The notes beneath the pieces are model-generated. The model was not told the origin of the DNA. It saw only the letters and a program-made list of their open reading frames with translations, and ran no database searches. From contig NZ_CP033116.1 in the NCBI RefSeq assembly GCF_009497895.1, positions 930,001 to 994,000 on the forward strand: a DNA stretch of 64,000 nucleotides. The letters run 5' to 3'. This DNA comes from Halopseudomonas pelagia. Lineage in GTDB: Bacteria > Pseudomonadota > Gammaproteobacteria > Pseudomonadales > Pseudomonadaceae. The translations under genes and the position numbers were made by a program. How positions within the stretch are numbered: the first letter of the stretch is position 1; each line of letters opens with the position of its first letter. Positions 30,511-38,977 of the stretch are shown piece after piece.

Positions 30511-32625
30511 TTACCAGTTATAGCTCAGCTTGGCGGTGATTTCGCGGCCGGGATTGTAGTAATCCGCGGTGCCGGAGCCGACTACATACTGCTCGTCCAG
30601 GATGTTGCTAATGTTGATCGCCAGATCTGTACCCTTGACGATTGGATAGTTGAAGGCGGCATCAAAGAGCATGGTTGAATCGCTTTCGGCGGTATTGGCC
30701 GCATCGAAATAATAAGAACCGAGGTAGCGCGTACCCAAGCCAACGCTCATATCGGTGCCGGGAAGACCAAAATAGGTCCACAGCGAGGCGGAGTGCTTCG
30801 GTACCTGGCCAAACTGGTTGCCTTCTCTGGATGCGTTGTTATCGCGGATAACTTCGGAGTCTATATAGGAATAGCCGCCGACCAGGCTCAGGTTATCGGT
30901 CAGTTCAGCCTTGGCTTCCAGATCAAAACCCCGAGCGCGCGACTCGCCGACTGTTTCCCGGTTGATGCTGCCATCTGGCTGTACCACAGCGATGGTCAGA
31001 TTCTCTCTCGTCAGGTCATAGATGGCTGCCGAAAACAGCGCATTTATACCGGTGGGCGCATATTTGGCACCGACTTCATATTGCTTGCCGCGCTCGGGAT
31101 CTACGCCAATCGTGGGCGGCGCGACGGATTCAACCATACTGATATAGGTGGAAATCTCATCGTTGACCATGTAGGTCAGGGCGCCTCGAAGCGAGGTTTC
31201 CGAGAAGTCATCCGAGGCGTTAACGCCAGAGATATCGGTGCTGGACAGATCCAGCTTATCGTGGCGCACACCTGCTGTGACAATGAAGTCGTGCAGCGAA
31301 ATGTTTTGCTGCAAGAACAATGACTTGGTTTTGTAGTCCCGGTCGTTTGCGGCATAGATATTCAGGCTAGCCGGAGCACCGGTGTAAACCGGGTTGGCGA
31401 GATCGATAGGAGCAGCGACGCCATAAAAGGAACTGTCGTCGGTAGACGCATCACGATACTCGACGCCTGCCAGCGTGCTGCTGTCGAAATGCTCAAAGCG
31501 CGCATCGTACTGCAGCATCAGGTTACCAATAAGCTCGTCAGCATCACTGTCGGTGCCGAAGTAGCCACGGTCTACTTCGGTTCCCACACGAGTAGGGGAG
31601 TCGGTGATATAGACATATCCGAAATCATCGGTCAGCTCGCTGTAACGCAGATTGCTGCGCAGCACAAAACCGTTATCGAAATCGTGGGTGAGGTTGCCGG
31701 TAATGCTGGTGCGCTCGACATCGTGATAGTTGAAATCAGGCTCACCAAAAAAGTCTTTGCGGCTATATTCCCTGTCCCGGGGATAGCCGCCACTGTTGGG
31801 TGTGGTGTCCTGTTTAAGGTGATCCAGAATCACTGTGGCTGAGGTGAAGACGGTGGGCTCCCAGGTCAGGCCGCCCATGACAAATTCGTTGTCATCACGT
31901 GAATAATCGTATTCTCGCTCGCTGTCCTGGATTTTGCCGGTAAGGCGGTACGCCAGGGTTTCGTTTTCATTGAGCGAGTCGCCCACATCCAACCCCGCTT
32001 CCTTGTGATCAAAGGAGCCGTAGGTGAGATAGCCCTGACCAATACGCTCAAAGCGTGGCCGCTTGCTCACGAAATTGACCGAGCCACCTGGGTCGGCTGG
32101 CCCAAACAGAGTGGAGTTGGCGCCGCGTAGCACTTCAACACGTTCGTAGGCAAAGGGCTCTTCGCGCACACCGCGCATGGAGCCCAGCGTCAAGCCATCG
32201 CGATAGGTCGTCGCCTGAAAGCCACGGATGGTGAAGTAATCGTTACGGTCGTCGGTGCCGTAGTAGTCGGTAATCACACCCGGGGTATATTGCAGCACTT
32301 CTTCGGTCGTGCTCGCGCTGCGCTGCTCGATTTCCTTTTGGGTAACCACTGATACCGAGGCGGGTGTGTCGAGCAGGCTGGTAGCGACTTTGCCGCCAAC
32401 CCAGAGCTCCTTGGCAACGACTGAGTTGGAATCATCATCAGCATTGGCTTTTGCGTTGACGATAACCGGCGCCAGGCGATACGGCTGATCGTTATTGGCT
32501 TCGTTTTTTTCCTGAGCGCTTGCGCTCATGGAAGCGGCTACCAGCGGCGCGCAGCAGAGGAAAACGGTAGTGGTACGTTGCCAAGGCGCGCGTGGCTTAT
32601 TCAGCCCGGTTTTACTCTCAGTCAT
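30511..32625 (-). CDS. TonB-dependent siderophore receptor
   Basis: 704-residue outer-membrane receptor importing a ferric siderophore with energy from TonB. Signal peptide (about 1-38, cut near SASA-QE), plug domain (about 60-190, VATSLLDTPASVSVVTQKEI and RGFQATTYRDGLTLG), and a 22-strand barrel ending with the family aromatic terminus LSYNW. It most resembles FhuE/FoxA-type receptors; the siderophore cannot be named. No sigma/anti-sigma pair is adjacent. A Fur-like site lies about 110 bp upstream, so iron repression is expected. Confidence 0.93.
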   Translation of the reverse strand: MTESKTGLNKPRAPWQRTTTVFLCCAPLVAASMSASAQEKNEANNDQPYRLAPVIVNAKANADDDSNSVVAKELWVGGKVATSLLDTPASVSVVTQKEIEQRSASTTEEVLQYTPGVITDYYGTDDRNDYFTIRGFQATTYRDGLTLGSMRGVREEPFAYERVEVLRGANSTLFGPADPGGSVNFVSKRPRFERIGQGYLTYGSFDHKEAGLDVGDSLNENETLAYRLTGKIQDSEREYDYSRDDNEFVMGGLTWEPTVFTSATVILDHLKQDTTPNSGGYPRDREYSRKDFFGEPDFNYHDVERTSITGNLTHDFDNGFVLRSNLRYSELTDDFGYVYITDSPTRVGTEVDRGYFGTDSDADELIGNLMLQYDARFEHFDSSTLAGVEYRDASTDDSSFYGVAAPIDLANPVYTGAPASLNIYAANDRDYKTKSLFLQQNISLHDFIVTAGVRHDKLDLSSTDISGVNASDDFSETSLRGALTYMVNDEISTYISMVESVAPPTIGVDPERGKQYEVGAKYAPTGINALFSAAIYDLTRENLTIAVVQPDGSINRETVGESRARGFDLEAKAELTDNLSLVGGYSYIDSEVIRDNNASREGNQFGQVPKHSASLWTYFGLPGTDMSVGLGTRYLGSYYFDAANTAESDSTMLFDAAFNYPIVKGTDLAINISNILDEQYVVGSGTADYYNPGREITAKLSYNW

Positions 32626-32930
32626 CCTAAGGTCCCTAGTGATTCAGTGGTTTTTGGCCCTTCGCTTTATTCTGCTGCGAAGGTGCCATGGCGGTTTGTG
32701 GCGGGGATTATAATACCAATTCTTTATCAGAACGATAGATATTCTCATTCGCAACAGATAATGGCTCGTAAAGCGCACGGCTTACAAGAAGTTCCTGGCT
32801 GAATAGGTGAGTGCCTGTCGGCTCCTTTGCCGTCCTCAGCGCCGACGCGGATATGCTAATGTCTGGCCAACAGGCTGGCGGGTCCCTGAACGCCGCATCG
32901 CAAGCCAGACTATTTTTAAGGAGATCCAGG
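32626..32930. other. Divergent promoter region TonB receptor / nitroreductase
   Basis: 305 bases with the Fur-like box (listed) and the nitroreductase AAGGAG ribosome binding site at 32918-32923. In-frame upstream codons of the nitroreductase ORF (from 32811) lie here but look non-coding. Confidence 0.5.
32734..32752 (-). promoter_or_regulatory. Fur-like box upstream of the TonB receptor
   Basis: The minus-strand 19-mer GCGAATGAGAATATCTATC matches the Fur consensus GATAATGATAATCATTATC at 13 of 19 positions by eye. It is placed to repress the receptor gene under iron sufficiency. Confidence 0.6.
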
Positions 32931-33617
32931 TTGAAATATGAAGAGGTTGTACTGGGCCGTCGCAGCATCCGCGCGTTTCAGCAAAAGCCAGTCCCGCGTA
33001 GCGTGCTGGAGGAAGTGATCGAGCTGGCGACGCGCGCGCCGTCATCGATGAATACCCAGCCGTGGCACTTGCACGTTTTGTCAGGTGAGCCGCTGGACCG
33101 CATTCGCGCCGAGAATACCGAACGCATGCTCGGCGGTGTGCCGCCCTCCAAGGAAAGCCGGGGTATAGGTACCTATGAAGGCGAGCACAGAGATCGGCAG
33201 GTAGAGATCGCAGTGCAACTCTTCAAGGCCATGGGCATTGCCCGTGATGACAAGGACAAACGCCAGGACTGGATTTTGCGCGGCTTTCGCCAGTTCGACG
33301 CGCCGGTGTCCATCGTCGTGACCTATGACCGGGTTCTGCAGGACGGCGACATCGCCCAGTTCGACTGCGGCGCGCTGGTAAACGGCCTGGTCAACGCCGC
33401 CTGGTCCCGCGGCCTGGGCTGTGTGGTCAACAGCCAGGGCATCATGCATTCGCCTGTTGTTCGCGAGCATGCCGGTATTCCCGAAGATCAGGTGATCATG
33501 ATCTGCGTCGCCATGGGTTACCCGGACGAGGAGTTTCCGGCTAACGCGGTGGTGTCGAAGCGTCGGCCTGTTGCTGAAGTGGCAACCTTCGTGGGTTTTG
33601 ATGAGACGGTTTCATAG
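32931..33617 (+). CDS. Nitroreductase-family flavoprotein
   Basis: 228-residue FMN-dependent NAD(P)H oxidoreductase of the nitroreductase fold. Marks: GRRSIRAFQQKPVPR (FMN phosphate contact), ATRAPSSMNTQPW, and AAWSRGLGCVVNSQGI. The TTG start at 32931 is chosen because AAGGAG ends 7 nt before it and the family N-terminus (Y-E-E-VVLGRRSIR) begins right there; 40 upstream in-frame codons look non-coding. The physiological substrate is unknown. Confidence 0.9.
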   Translation: MKYEEVVLGRRSIRAFQQKPVPRSVLEEVIELATRAPSSMNTQPWHLHVLSGEPLDRIRAENTERMLGGVPPSKESRGIGTYEGEHRDRQVEIAVQLFKAMGIARDDKDKRQDWILRGFRQFDAPVSIVVTYDRVLQDGDIAQFDCGALVNGLVNAAWSRGLGCVVNSQGIMHSPVVREHAGIPEDQVIMICVAMGYPDEEFPANAVVSKRRPVAEVATFVGFDETVS

Positions 33618-33694
33618 CGGAAACAAGTGTTTTGCTGGCGGAAATGGATGTAGTTGGGAGGCAGCGGTGGGCGCTGTCGGCGGGAAATGGACAG

Positions 33695-35476
33695 CTAAAG
33701 CTGCCACTTCACCGGCGTTTCGGGTTCATAGCTGCAGAACAGCCCCGTGCGTATTGCTCTGCGCAGATGCCGGCCGAGAGGGGCATGTACTGCTTCGACT
33801 TTTTTGATGGCGTAACGAATGCGCCAGGTAACGGTGGTTCTGGCCCGCTCTGCCATGCAACCCAGGCGCCGACTGCGGCCGCCGAGGCCTAGCGCATCGG
33901 ACAGGGCTTCGAGCAGGCTATCCAGTTCCGCTTGAACGCGTTCACTGCGACCGAGGTCATTACGGTCCTCGGCTTCGGCCAGTTCCTCCTGTAATTCGCG
34001 GATGCGCGCCTTGTATCCGCTGCGGGCTTTATCATCCAGCATCTGGTCGCTTTTACCGGCATTTTTCACCTGGCCCGAGAGGTCGAAACAGTGAATGCTT
34101 GTGCCGGCACTGCGGATCAATACCAGGATGTCCTGTAGGCCTTTCATATCCGGCAGCAATACGCTTTGCCCGGCATAGCTGAGCATCCATCCCGCGCCCT
34201 GGCGGAGCATTGCCGACTCCTTGGTCGGCCCCGGGTTAGTTGCAACAGGCGCGGCCGGGGATGATTTCGACGCATCGATGCGGGCCATGGCTTCACGAAC
34301 GAAGCGGATGTCTTCGGACTGGCGTAACGGGTTGACCGACAGCAGCCAGTCAATCGCTTCGCCGGGGCGAGCCTCCCGGTCGCCGGTGATTTTGGCGCGG
34401 AATAGCGCTTCGAACTTTCCGTACCAATGCCTGGCTTCTTCCATCTGCCCTTTCTGCACGTAACCAATCGCCAGCGCGGCTGGCAGATCGACCACCGGAA
34501 CGTCCAGGCTACTACGGGCGAATTCGATCGCTTCATCAATACGCCGGGCCAGCAGATAAGGCACGCTGGCGTAGGCGGAATACCATTGCGGATGAAAAGG
34601 GTGCAGTCGAAACGCGCGTTCTGCGCAGCGTATGCTGGCGTCGTGATTACCCAGCAGGGCGTGGCACAGCGCGAGCTGGATCAGGCAGTCCGGATGGTTG
34701 GGCGACAGCGCCAGTGCGCGGTCCACGTACCAGGCGGCCTGGCCGAAGTCGCGCCGGTGCAGGAGTATGCGTGCGATCACCACGTGCAGCAGTGGGTCGG
34801 TGTCGTCCAGGGCCAGGGCCTGGTGAGCGAATTTATAGGCTTTCTCGCCATTGGCGTCGAAGGCGTGCCAGAACTGGCAGGTCCACTCATTGAACCAGGA
34901 GAGCGCCAGCCCGCCATAGGCCCTGGCGAAGTGCGGATCGAGCGCGATCGCCCGTTCGAACAGAACGCGTGCTGCGGCATCATCCTCGGCAGTGCCTTTG
35001 AGCAGCAGCGATTTCCCGCGTATCCACAGCTCATAGGCTTCCAGATTCTCAATGGCTTTGCTGCGCGATTCGAGCAGTACGGCATCTTCAAGCCGAGCGG
35101 CGAGGGCCACAGCGGTCTGCGCGACTATGTTGTCTTCAATGGCAAACAGCTCTGCCGCTGGCGCTTCGTAACGTTGGCTCCATACGTGGCGGTCGCTGTG
35201 GGATTCGCTGAGGCCGGCGGTGATGCGCACGCTGCTGTCAGTGCGACGCAGTGCGGTGCGCAGCACAAACGCCTTGCCGCTCTGGTTCGTTACTGGCGTT
35301 TCTGGCGCGGGCAACGCCTGCGCAGCTGGGGGTTGCCAACTGATCAGATCCAGCGAGCCAAAGCGCGCAAGTTCCACCTGCAGGTCGTCTGTAAAGCCTT
35401 GGGCGAAGATCTGTTCTTCGGCCACCCCGCTGGTGGTGCAGGGCATAAGGATAAGCGTCGGGTTCCTGGCAGCCAT
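33695..35476 (-). CDS. TPR protein with actinobacterial-type C-terminal regulator domain
   Basis: 593 residues from ATG 35476 (GGGG 7 nt upstream; a GTG 30 codons earlier is less likely). The first ~110 residues (FTDDLQVELARFGSLDLIS) match the TolB-like segment that precedes TPRs in cyclase/CadC-type proteins; residues ~130-370 are TPR helices. The last ~150 residues, with LLPDMKGLQDILVLI, ARIRELQEELAEAEDRNDLG, GGRSRRLGCMAERARTTVTW and LGRHLRRAIRTG, resemble a C-terminal module I associate with AAA/LuxR-like and cyclase-associated regulators, mostly actinobacterial. No cyclase, kinase or DNA-binding domain is seen. It is divergent from the homocysteine methyltransferase-hydrolase pair. Confidence 0.8.
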   Translation of the reverse strand: MAARNPTLILMPCTTSGVAEEQIFAQGFTDDLQVELARFGSLDLISWQPPAAQALPAPETPVTNQSGKAFVLRTALRRTDSSVRITAGLSESHSDRHVWSQRYEAPAAELFAIEDNIVAQTAVALAARLEDAVLLESRSKAIENLEAYELWIRGKSLLLKGTAEDDAAARVLFERAIALDPHFARAYGGLALSWFNEWTCQFWHAFDANGEKAYKFAHQALALDDTDPLLHVVIARILLHRRDFGQAAWYVDRALALSPNHPDCLIQLALCHALLGNHDASIRCAERAFRLHPFHPQWYSAYASVPYLLARRIDEAIEFARSSLDVPVVDLPAALAIGYVQKGQMEEARHWYGKFEALFRAKITGDREARPGEAIDWLLSVNPLRQSEDIRFVREAMARIDASKSSPAAPVATNPGPTKESAMLRQGAGWMLSYAGQSVLLPDMKGLQDILVLIRSAGTSIHCFDLSGQVKNAGKSDQMLDDKARSGYKARIRELQEELAEAEDRNDLGRSERVQAELDSLLEALSDALGLGGRSRRLGCMAERARTTVTWRIRYAIKKVEAVHAPLGRHLRRAIRTGLFCSYEPETPVKWQL

Positions 35477-35677
35477 GTGCGTGCCCCTACGGATAGGTGG
35501 CACCCAACCACTCAGTCCCATGATCTGAGAATCGTGTGCCCGGTCGATTGAGTCTAGTCGTCTCACGATGTGAGTGCATCTCTCACGCCTTTAGTAGTGA
35601 GGACCCCGATGAGCAAGCGTTTGCTTCGCGACAGCCGGGCCCACCCTCAGTCACTTAAACTACGAAGGGAATTGAAG

Positions 35678-36625
35678 ATGACCAAATACCGCAGCAAATT
35701 ACCGCAAATGCACGGCCAGCTGTTTTTGACCGATGGCGGCCTGGAAACCACCCTGATTTTCCAGGACGGCGTGGATCTACCGCACTTTGCCTCCTTTACA
35801 CTGCTCAAAGACAAGGCCGGCCGTGATCGGTTGCGCCGCTATTACCAGCGCTATGCGCAGATCGCGCGCGCCGGCCAGACCGGCTTTATTCTCGAGGCGC
35901 CGACCTGGCGCGCCAGCGCTGACTGGGGCGCGAAGCTCGGTTACTCGAAACAGGCGCTGGTTAAAGCCAATGCCGACGCCATCTTTCTGCTTGAAGAAGT
36001 ACGGGCCACCTGCCAAAGCGCAGACATGCCGGTGGTCATCAGCGGTTGTATCGGGCCACGCGGCGACGGCTATAACCCCGCCGAGATCATGAGCGAGGAA
36101 GAAGCGCAGGCTTTCCATAGCCTGCAAGTGAACACTTTTGCCAACAGCGAAGCGGATATGATCACCGCCATGACCATCACCAACCTGCCCGAAGCTATTG
36201 GCATCACCCGGGCTGCCCAAACCGCCAGGATGCCCCTGTGCCTGTCTTTCACGGTGGAAACCGATGGCCGTCTGCCGACCGGGGAGACCCTGCGTACCGC
36301 CATCGAAACCGTTGACAATGCCACCGGTCACGGGCCAGTTTATTACATGATCAACTGCGCCCACCCCAGCCATTTCACTCAGGCGGTTGCTGGTGGTGAG
36401 CCCTGGCTGCAGCGCATCCGCGGCATACGGGCCAATGCGTCCAAATGCAGCCATGCGCAACTGGACAACGCGACCGAGCTGGACGCGGGCGATCCGATCG
36501 AACTGGGCCGGGAGTATGCGCAGCTGCGCGAACTGCTGCCCTGGCTCACCGTTCTGGGCGGCTGTTGTGGCACCGACCATCGCCACATTGAACAGATATG
36601 CGAGCACTGCGTAACCGAAGCTTGA
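35678..36625 (+). CDS. Homocysteine S-methyltransferase family protein
   Basis: 315-residue TIM-barrel methyltransferase of the MHT/YagD/BHMT type, moving a methyl group (e.g. from S-methylmethionine) to homocysteine or a related thiol. Zinc ligands: one Cys in MINCAHPSHF and a pair in LGGCCGTDHRHI. The substrate motif LTDGGLETTLIFQDG is at the N-terminus. ATG 35678 follows GAAGGGA; an upstream ORF extension to 35570 lies in the divergent promoter region. Methyl donor not predictable. Confidence 0.9.
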   Translation: MTKYRSKLPQMHGQLFLTDGGLETTLIFQDGVDLPHFASFTLLKDKAGRDRLRRYYQRYAQIARAGQTGFILEAPTWRASADWGAKLGYSKQALVKANADAIFLLEEVRATCQSADMPVVISGCIGPRGDGYNPAEIMSEEEAQAFHSLQVNTFANSEADMITAMTITNLPEAIGITRAAQTARMPLCLSFTVETDGRLPTGETLRTAIETVDNATGHGPVYYMINCAHPSHFTQAVAGGEPWLQRIRGIRANASKCSHAQLDNATELDAGDPIELGREYAQLRELLPWLTVLGGCCGTDHRHIEQICEHCVTEA

Positions 36626-36626
36626 G

Positions 36627-36664
36627 GCTGCCAGCACTGGCAGCGCGGCCGCTTCGGCGGCCGC
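36627..36664 (+). terminator. Two tandem hairpins between methyltransferase and hydrolase genes
   Basis: GCTGCCAG-CA-CTGGCAGC is followed at once by GCGGCCGC-TTCG-GCGGCCGC, whose loop is a stable UUCG tetraloop. There is no T-run; likely a processing or attenuation element limiting downstream expression. Confidence 0.5.
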
Positions 36665-36706
36665 CTTCCGTTGGAGGCACAGGATGATTTTAGTTCGGGG
36701 TGCGAT

Positions 36707-37531
36707 ATGCCAAGGCTACAACCCTACGTACGTGAAGCCGGATCCGGGCCCGGTGTGGTCTGCATTCATTCCAACGCCAGCAGTTCCTCCCAATGGCGTG
36801 GCCTGATTGAACTACTGGAAGCGACTCACCACGTGCTGGCGCCAGACTGCTACGGTTCCGGCAAAAGCTCGGATTGGAGTTCAGAGAGTAAAATCGCCCT
36901 GCGCGACGAAGTCGAATTTATCGAGCCGGTGCTGGCGCGAGCGAGCACGCCGCTCATTTTAATCGGCCACTCCTACGGCGCGGCGGTTGCGCTGATGGCA
37001 GCTCTTGCCGACCCGGATCGCATCAGCGCACTGGTGCTCTACGAGCCGACCCTGTTTGCCCTGATCGATGCCGAGAGACCGCCACCGAATGGCGCAGATG
37101 GCATTCGCGCCGCGGTGGCCGCATCCAGTGCGGCGCTGGACGAAGGTGATCGCGAACGCGCCGCCGAGCACTTTATTGATTACTGGATGGGCGCGGGGAG
37201 CTGGCAATCAACGCCAGCACAACGACAACGCGCGATTGCGGATTCCACCGTCAACGTGCGCCGCTGGGCCCATGCCCTGCTCACCGAGCCTACGCCGGTG
37301 GGAGCGTTCGCCGCGTTAAAGATGCCGATACTCTATATGCTCGGCGAGCGTTCACCGGAGTCCGCCCACGCCGTCGCCCGCCTCTTGATCCCCGTTCTTG
37401 CGCAGGTCCGTGTACTGGAGTTTTCAGGTCTGGGTCATATGGGGCCGATCACCCATCCAGAGACGGTGAACGCCGAGATTCTGGATTTTCTGGCGGAGGT
37501 GACGCGGGCTGATGTTCTGAACGTCGGGTAA
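36707..37531 (+). CDS. Alpha/beta-fold hydrolase
   Basis: 274 residues from ATG 36707. Oxyanion region CIHSNASSSSQWRG near residue 20, nucleophile elbow GHSYG (Ser near 87), a late catalytic Asp/His pair probably around GERSPES and GLGHMGPITHP. N-terminal variants starting at 36671 lack a fitting ribosome binding site. Substrate unknown; the preceding methyltransferase may share the pathway. Confidence 0.88.
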   Translation: MPRLQPYVREAGSGPGVVCIHSNASSSSQWRGLIELLEATHHVLAPDCYGSGKSSDWSSESKIALRDEVEFIEPVLARASTPLILIGHSYGAAVALMAALADPDRISALVLYEPTLFALIDAERPPPNGADGIRAAVAASSAALDEGDRERAAEHFIDYWMGAGSWQSTPAQRQRAIADSTVNVRRWAHALLTEPTPVGAFAALKMPILYMLGERSPESAHAVARLLIPVLAQVRVLEFSGLGHMGPITHPETVNAEILDFLAEVTRADVLNVG

Positions 37532-37537
37532 AAACGA

Positions 37538-38398
37538 TCATCTCAACCTGACAGCGTTCATCAGTTTCTCAGCCAATGCCCCGTTTATCTGCAACCGGAA
37601 GAGCGACCTCAATATCTCAGGCAACTCTTCAACAGTGATCAGGCGCTCCTGCATTGGCTGCTCCGGCAAAAAAATCTTTAGCCGCAAACCTGTCAGCGCA
37701 TAGCGAACAGTGGCCCCGTTGTATTGCGCCACCAGTTGCTGGGTAAAGGGCGAGGCGGGGTGGGTCGAGACGTAGTAATTGTGGTGGGCATAGTCGTCGC
37801 GATAGTAAGGCTCGTCGCTGAACTGATAGATATTGAACCAGCCATCCTGTCGCCAGTAGCGAAGCACCCAATGATGCGCCACACGATCCAGGCGATAGCG
37901 CCAGGCGTCCTGGGTTACCTGGTTCCAGGCCTTCAGTTCGATGGGTTCACGCGGGCCCACGTTACCCACGCCAACGTCCACCAGCCAGGCGCTGCCATTC
38001 AACTGAACATTTAATAGCGTGTGACCGACGGCCGTCATCTCCTGCTCGCTGGTGCCCATCAATATGCGTGCGCTGCGTCCTTGCACGGCGAAACCCAGAT
38101 GCTCCAGCACGGCGGCGAACAGGGTGTTGTGTTCGTGGCAATAACCGCCGCGGCCCTGACCCAGCAACTTTTTCTGTACCTGGAGCAAATCGATATCGAT
38201 GCTTTCACCGGTGATGATGTCGAGATTCTCAAAGCTGATGGCGTCAAGGTGGGCCCGTGTCAGTGCGCGCAGGGTGGCGATAGTGGGTGCCAGTGAGCCC
38301 TGATAATCGATGCGCTGCAAATAGGCTTCCAGGTTCAGTTTGGCCGAGTCCCAGGTAGCGGAAGGGTGATTGTTGAGGATCTGAGAAAATGACGTCAT
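37538..38398 (-). CDS. nat: Arylamine N-acetyltransferase
   Basis: Transfers acetyl from acetyl-CoA to arylamines, hydrazines or hydroxylamines. It has 286 residues; the triad is C87 (RGGYCHEH), H126 (AVGHTLL) and D141 (WLVDVGVGN), with the spacing known from Salmonella NAT. The promoter is a textbook SoxR-type element shared with the divergent soxR gene, so induction by redox-cycling compounds is predicted. The TPR/methyltransferase block ends convergently 7 bp away. Confidence 0.93.
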   Translation of the reverse strand: MTSFSQILNNHPSATWDSAKLNLEAYLQRIDYQGSLAPTIATLRALTRAHLDAISFENLDIITGESIDIDLLQVQKKLLGQGRGGYCHEHNTLFAAVLEHLGFAVQGRSARILMGTSEQEMTAVGHTLLNVQLNGSAWLVDVGVGNVGPREPIELKAWNQVTQDAWRYRLDRVAHHWVLRYWRQDGWFNIYQFSDEPYYRDDYAHHNYYVSTHPASPFTQQLVAQYNGATVRYALTGLRLKIFLPEQPMQERLITVEELPEILRSLFRLQINGALAEKLMNAVRLR

Positions 38399-38442
38399 GG
38401 TTTTGCTCCACCAAAGTCAGCCTTGTGGCTAGAATGGTCTGG

Positions 38443-38473
38443 AGTCTAAAAGTTGAAGTTAACTTGAGGTCAA
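38443..38473 (-). promoter_or_regulatory. SoxR-dependent promoter of nat
   Basis: On the minus strand, -35 TTGACC and -10 TAGACT are 19 bp apart, the overlong spacing required by SoxR. The spacer contains CCTCAAGTTAACTTCAAC (38452-38469), matching the E. coli SoxR box CCTCAAGTTAACTTGAGG at 15 of 18 positions. Confidence 0.85.
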
Positions 38474-38482
38474 GCGTTGGTG

Positions 38483-38941
38483 ATGAAAAATACTGCAGAT
38501 TCAGCTCAGCCCGTTCTATTGAGCATTGGCAAGGTGGCGCAACGCAGTGGCGTGGCAACTTCCGCGCTACGTTTCTACGAGTCCAAAGGCTTGATCAAGA
38601 GTGTGCGTAATGCCGGTGGCCAGCGGCTGTATCGGCGTGACGAGCTAAGGCGGGTTGCCATCATCAAGGCTGCGCAGCGCCTGGGAATCCCGCTGACGGA
38701 TATCGCCCAGGCGCTGTCGGCACTGCCGGATAATCGCACCCCTACCGCTGCGGACTGGCGCAAGCTGTCGAGCCGCTGGCAGCAGCAACTGAGTGAGCGC
38801 ATCGAGCAGTTATTGAAACTGCGCGATGCTCTTGATGGCTGTATCGGTTGTGGTTGCCTGTCGATGACAGCCTGCCCGCTACGCAACCCGGGTGATGAAG
38901 CAGCGACGGCAGGCCCGGGGGCCAGATTATTCGATAACTGA
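38483..38941 (+). CDS. soxR: Redox-sensitive transcriptional activator SoxR
   Basis: MerR-family [2Fe-2S] sensor activated by oxidation with redox-cycling drugs. It has 152 residues from ATG 38483 (TTG 38477 or GTG 38480 in the same frame are possible; GAGG at 38466-38469 is nearer those). MerR HTH at [20 protein letters not shown]; cluster cysteines C120, C123, C125 and C131 in the [12 protein letters not shown] pattern. Its own start overlaps the upstream edge of the SoxR box, so it may repress itself. Confidence 0.95.
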   Translation: MKNTADSAQPVLLSIGKVAQRSGVATSALRFYESKGLIKSVRNAGGQRLYRRDELRRVAIIKAAQRLGIPLTDIAQALSALPDNRTPTAADWRKLSSRWQQQLSERIEQLLKLRDALDGCIGCGCLSMTACPLRNPGDEAATAGPGARLFDN

Positions 38942-38977
38942 AGCTTCGATAGCTGCAGCGCTGACCCCGAGGAGGAT

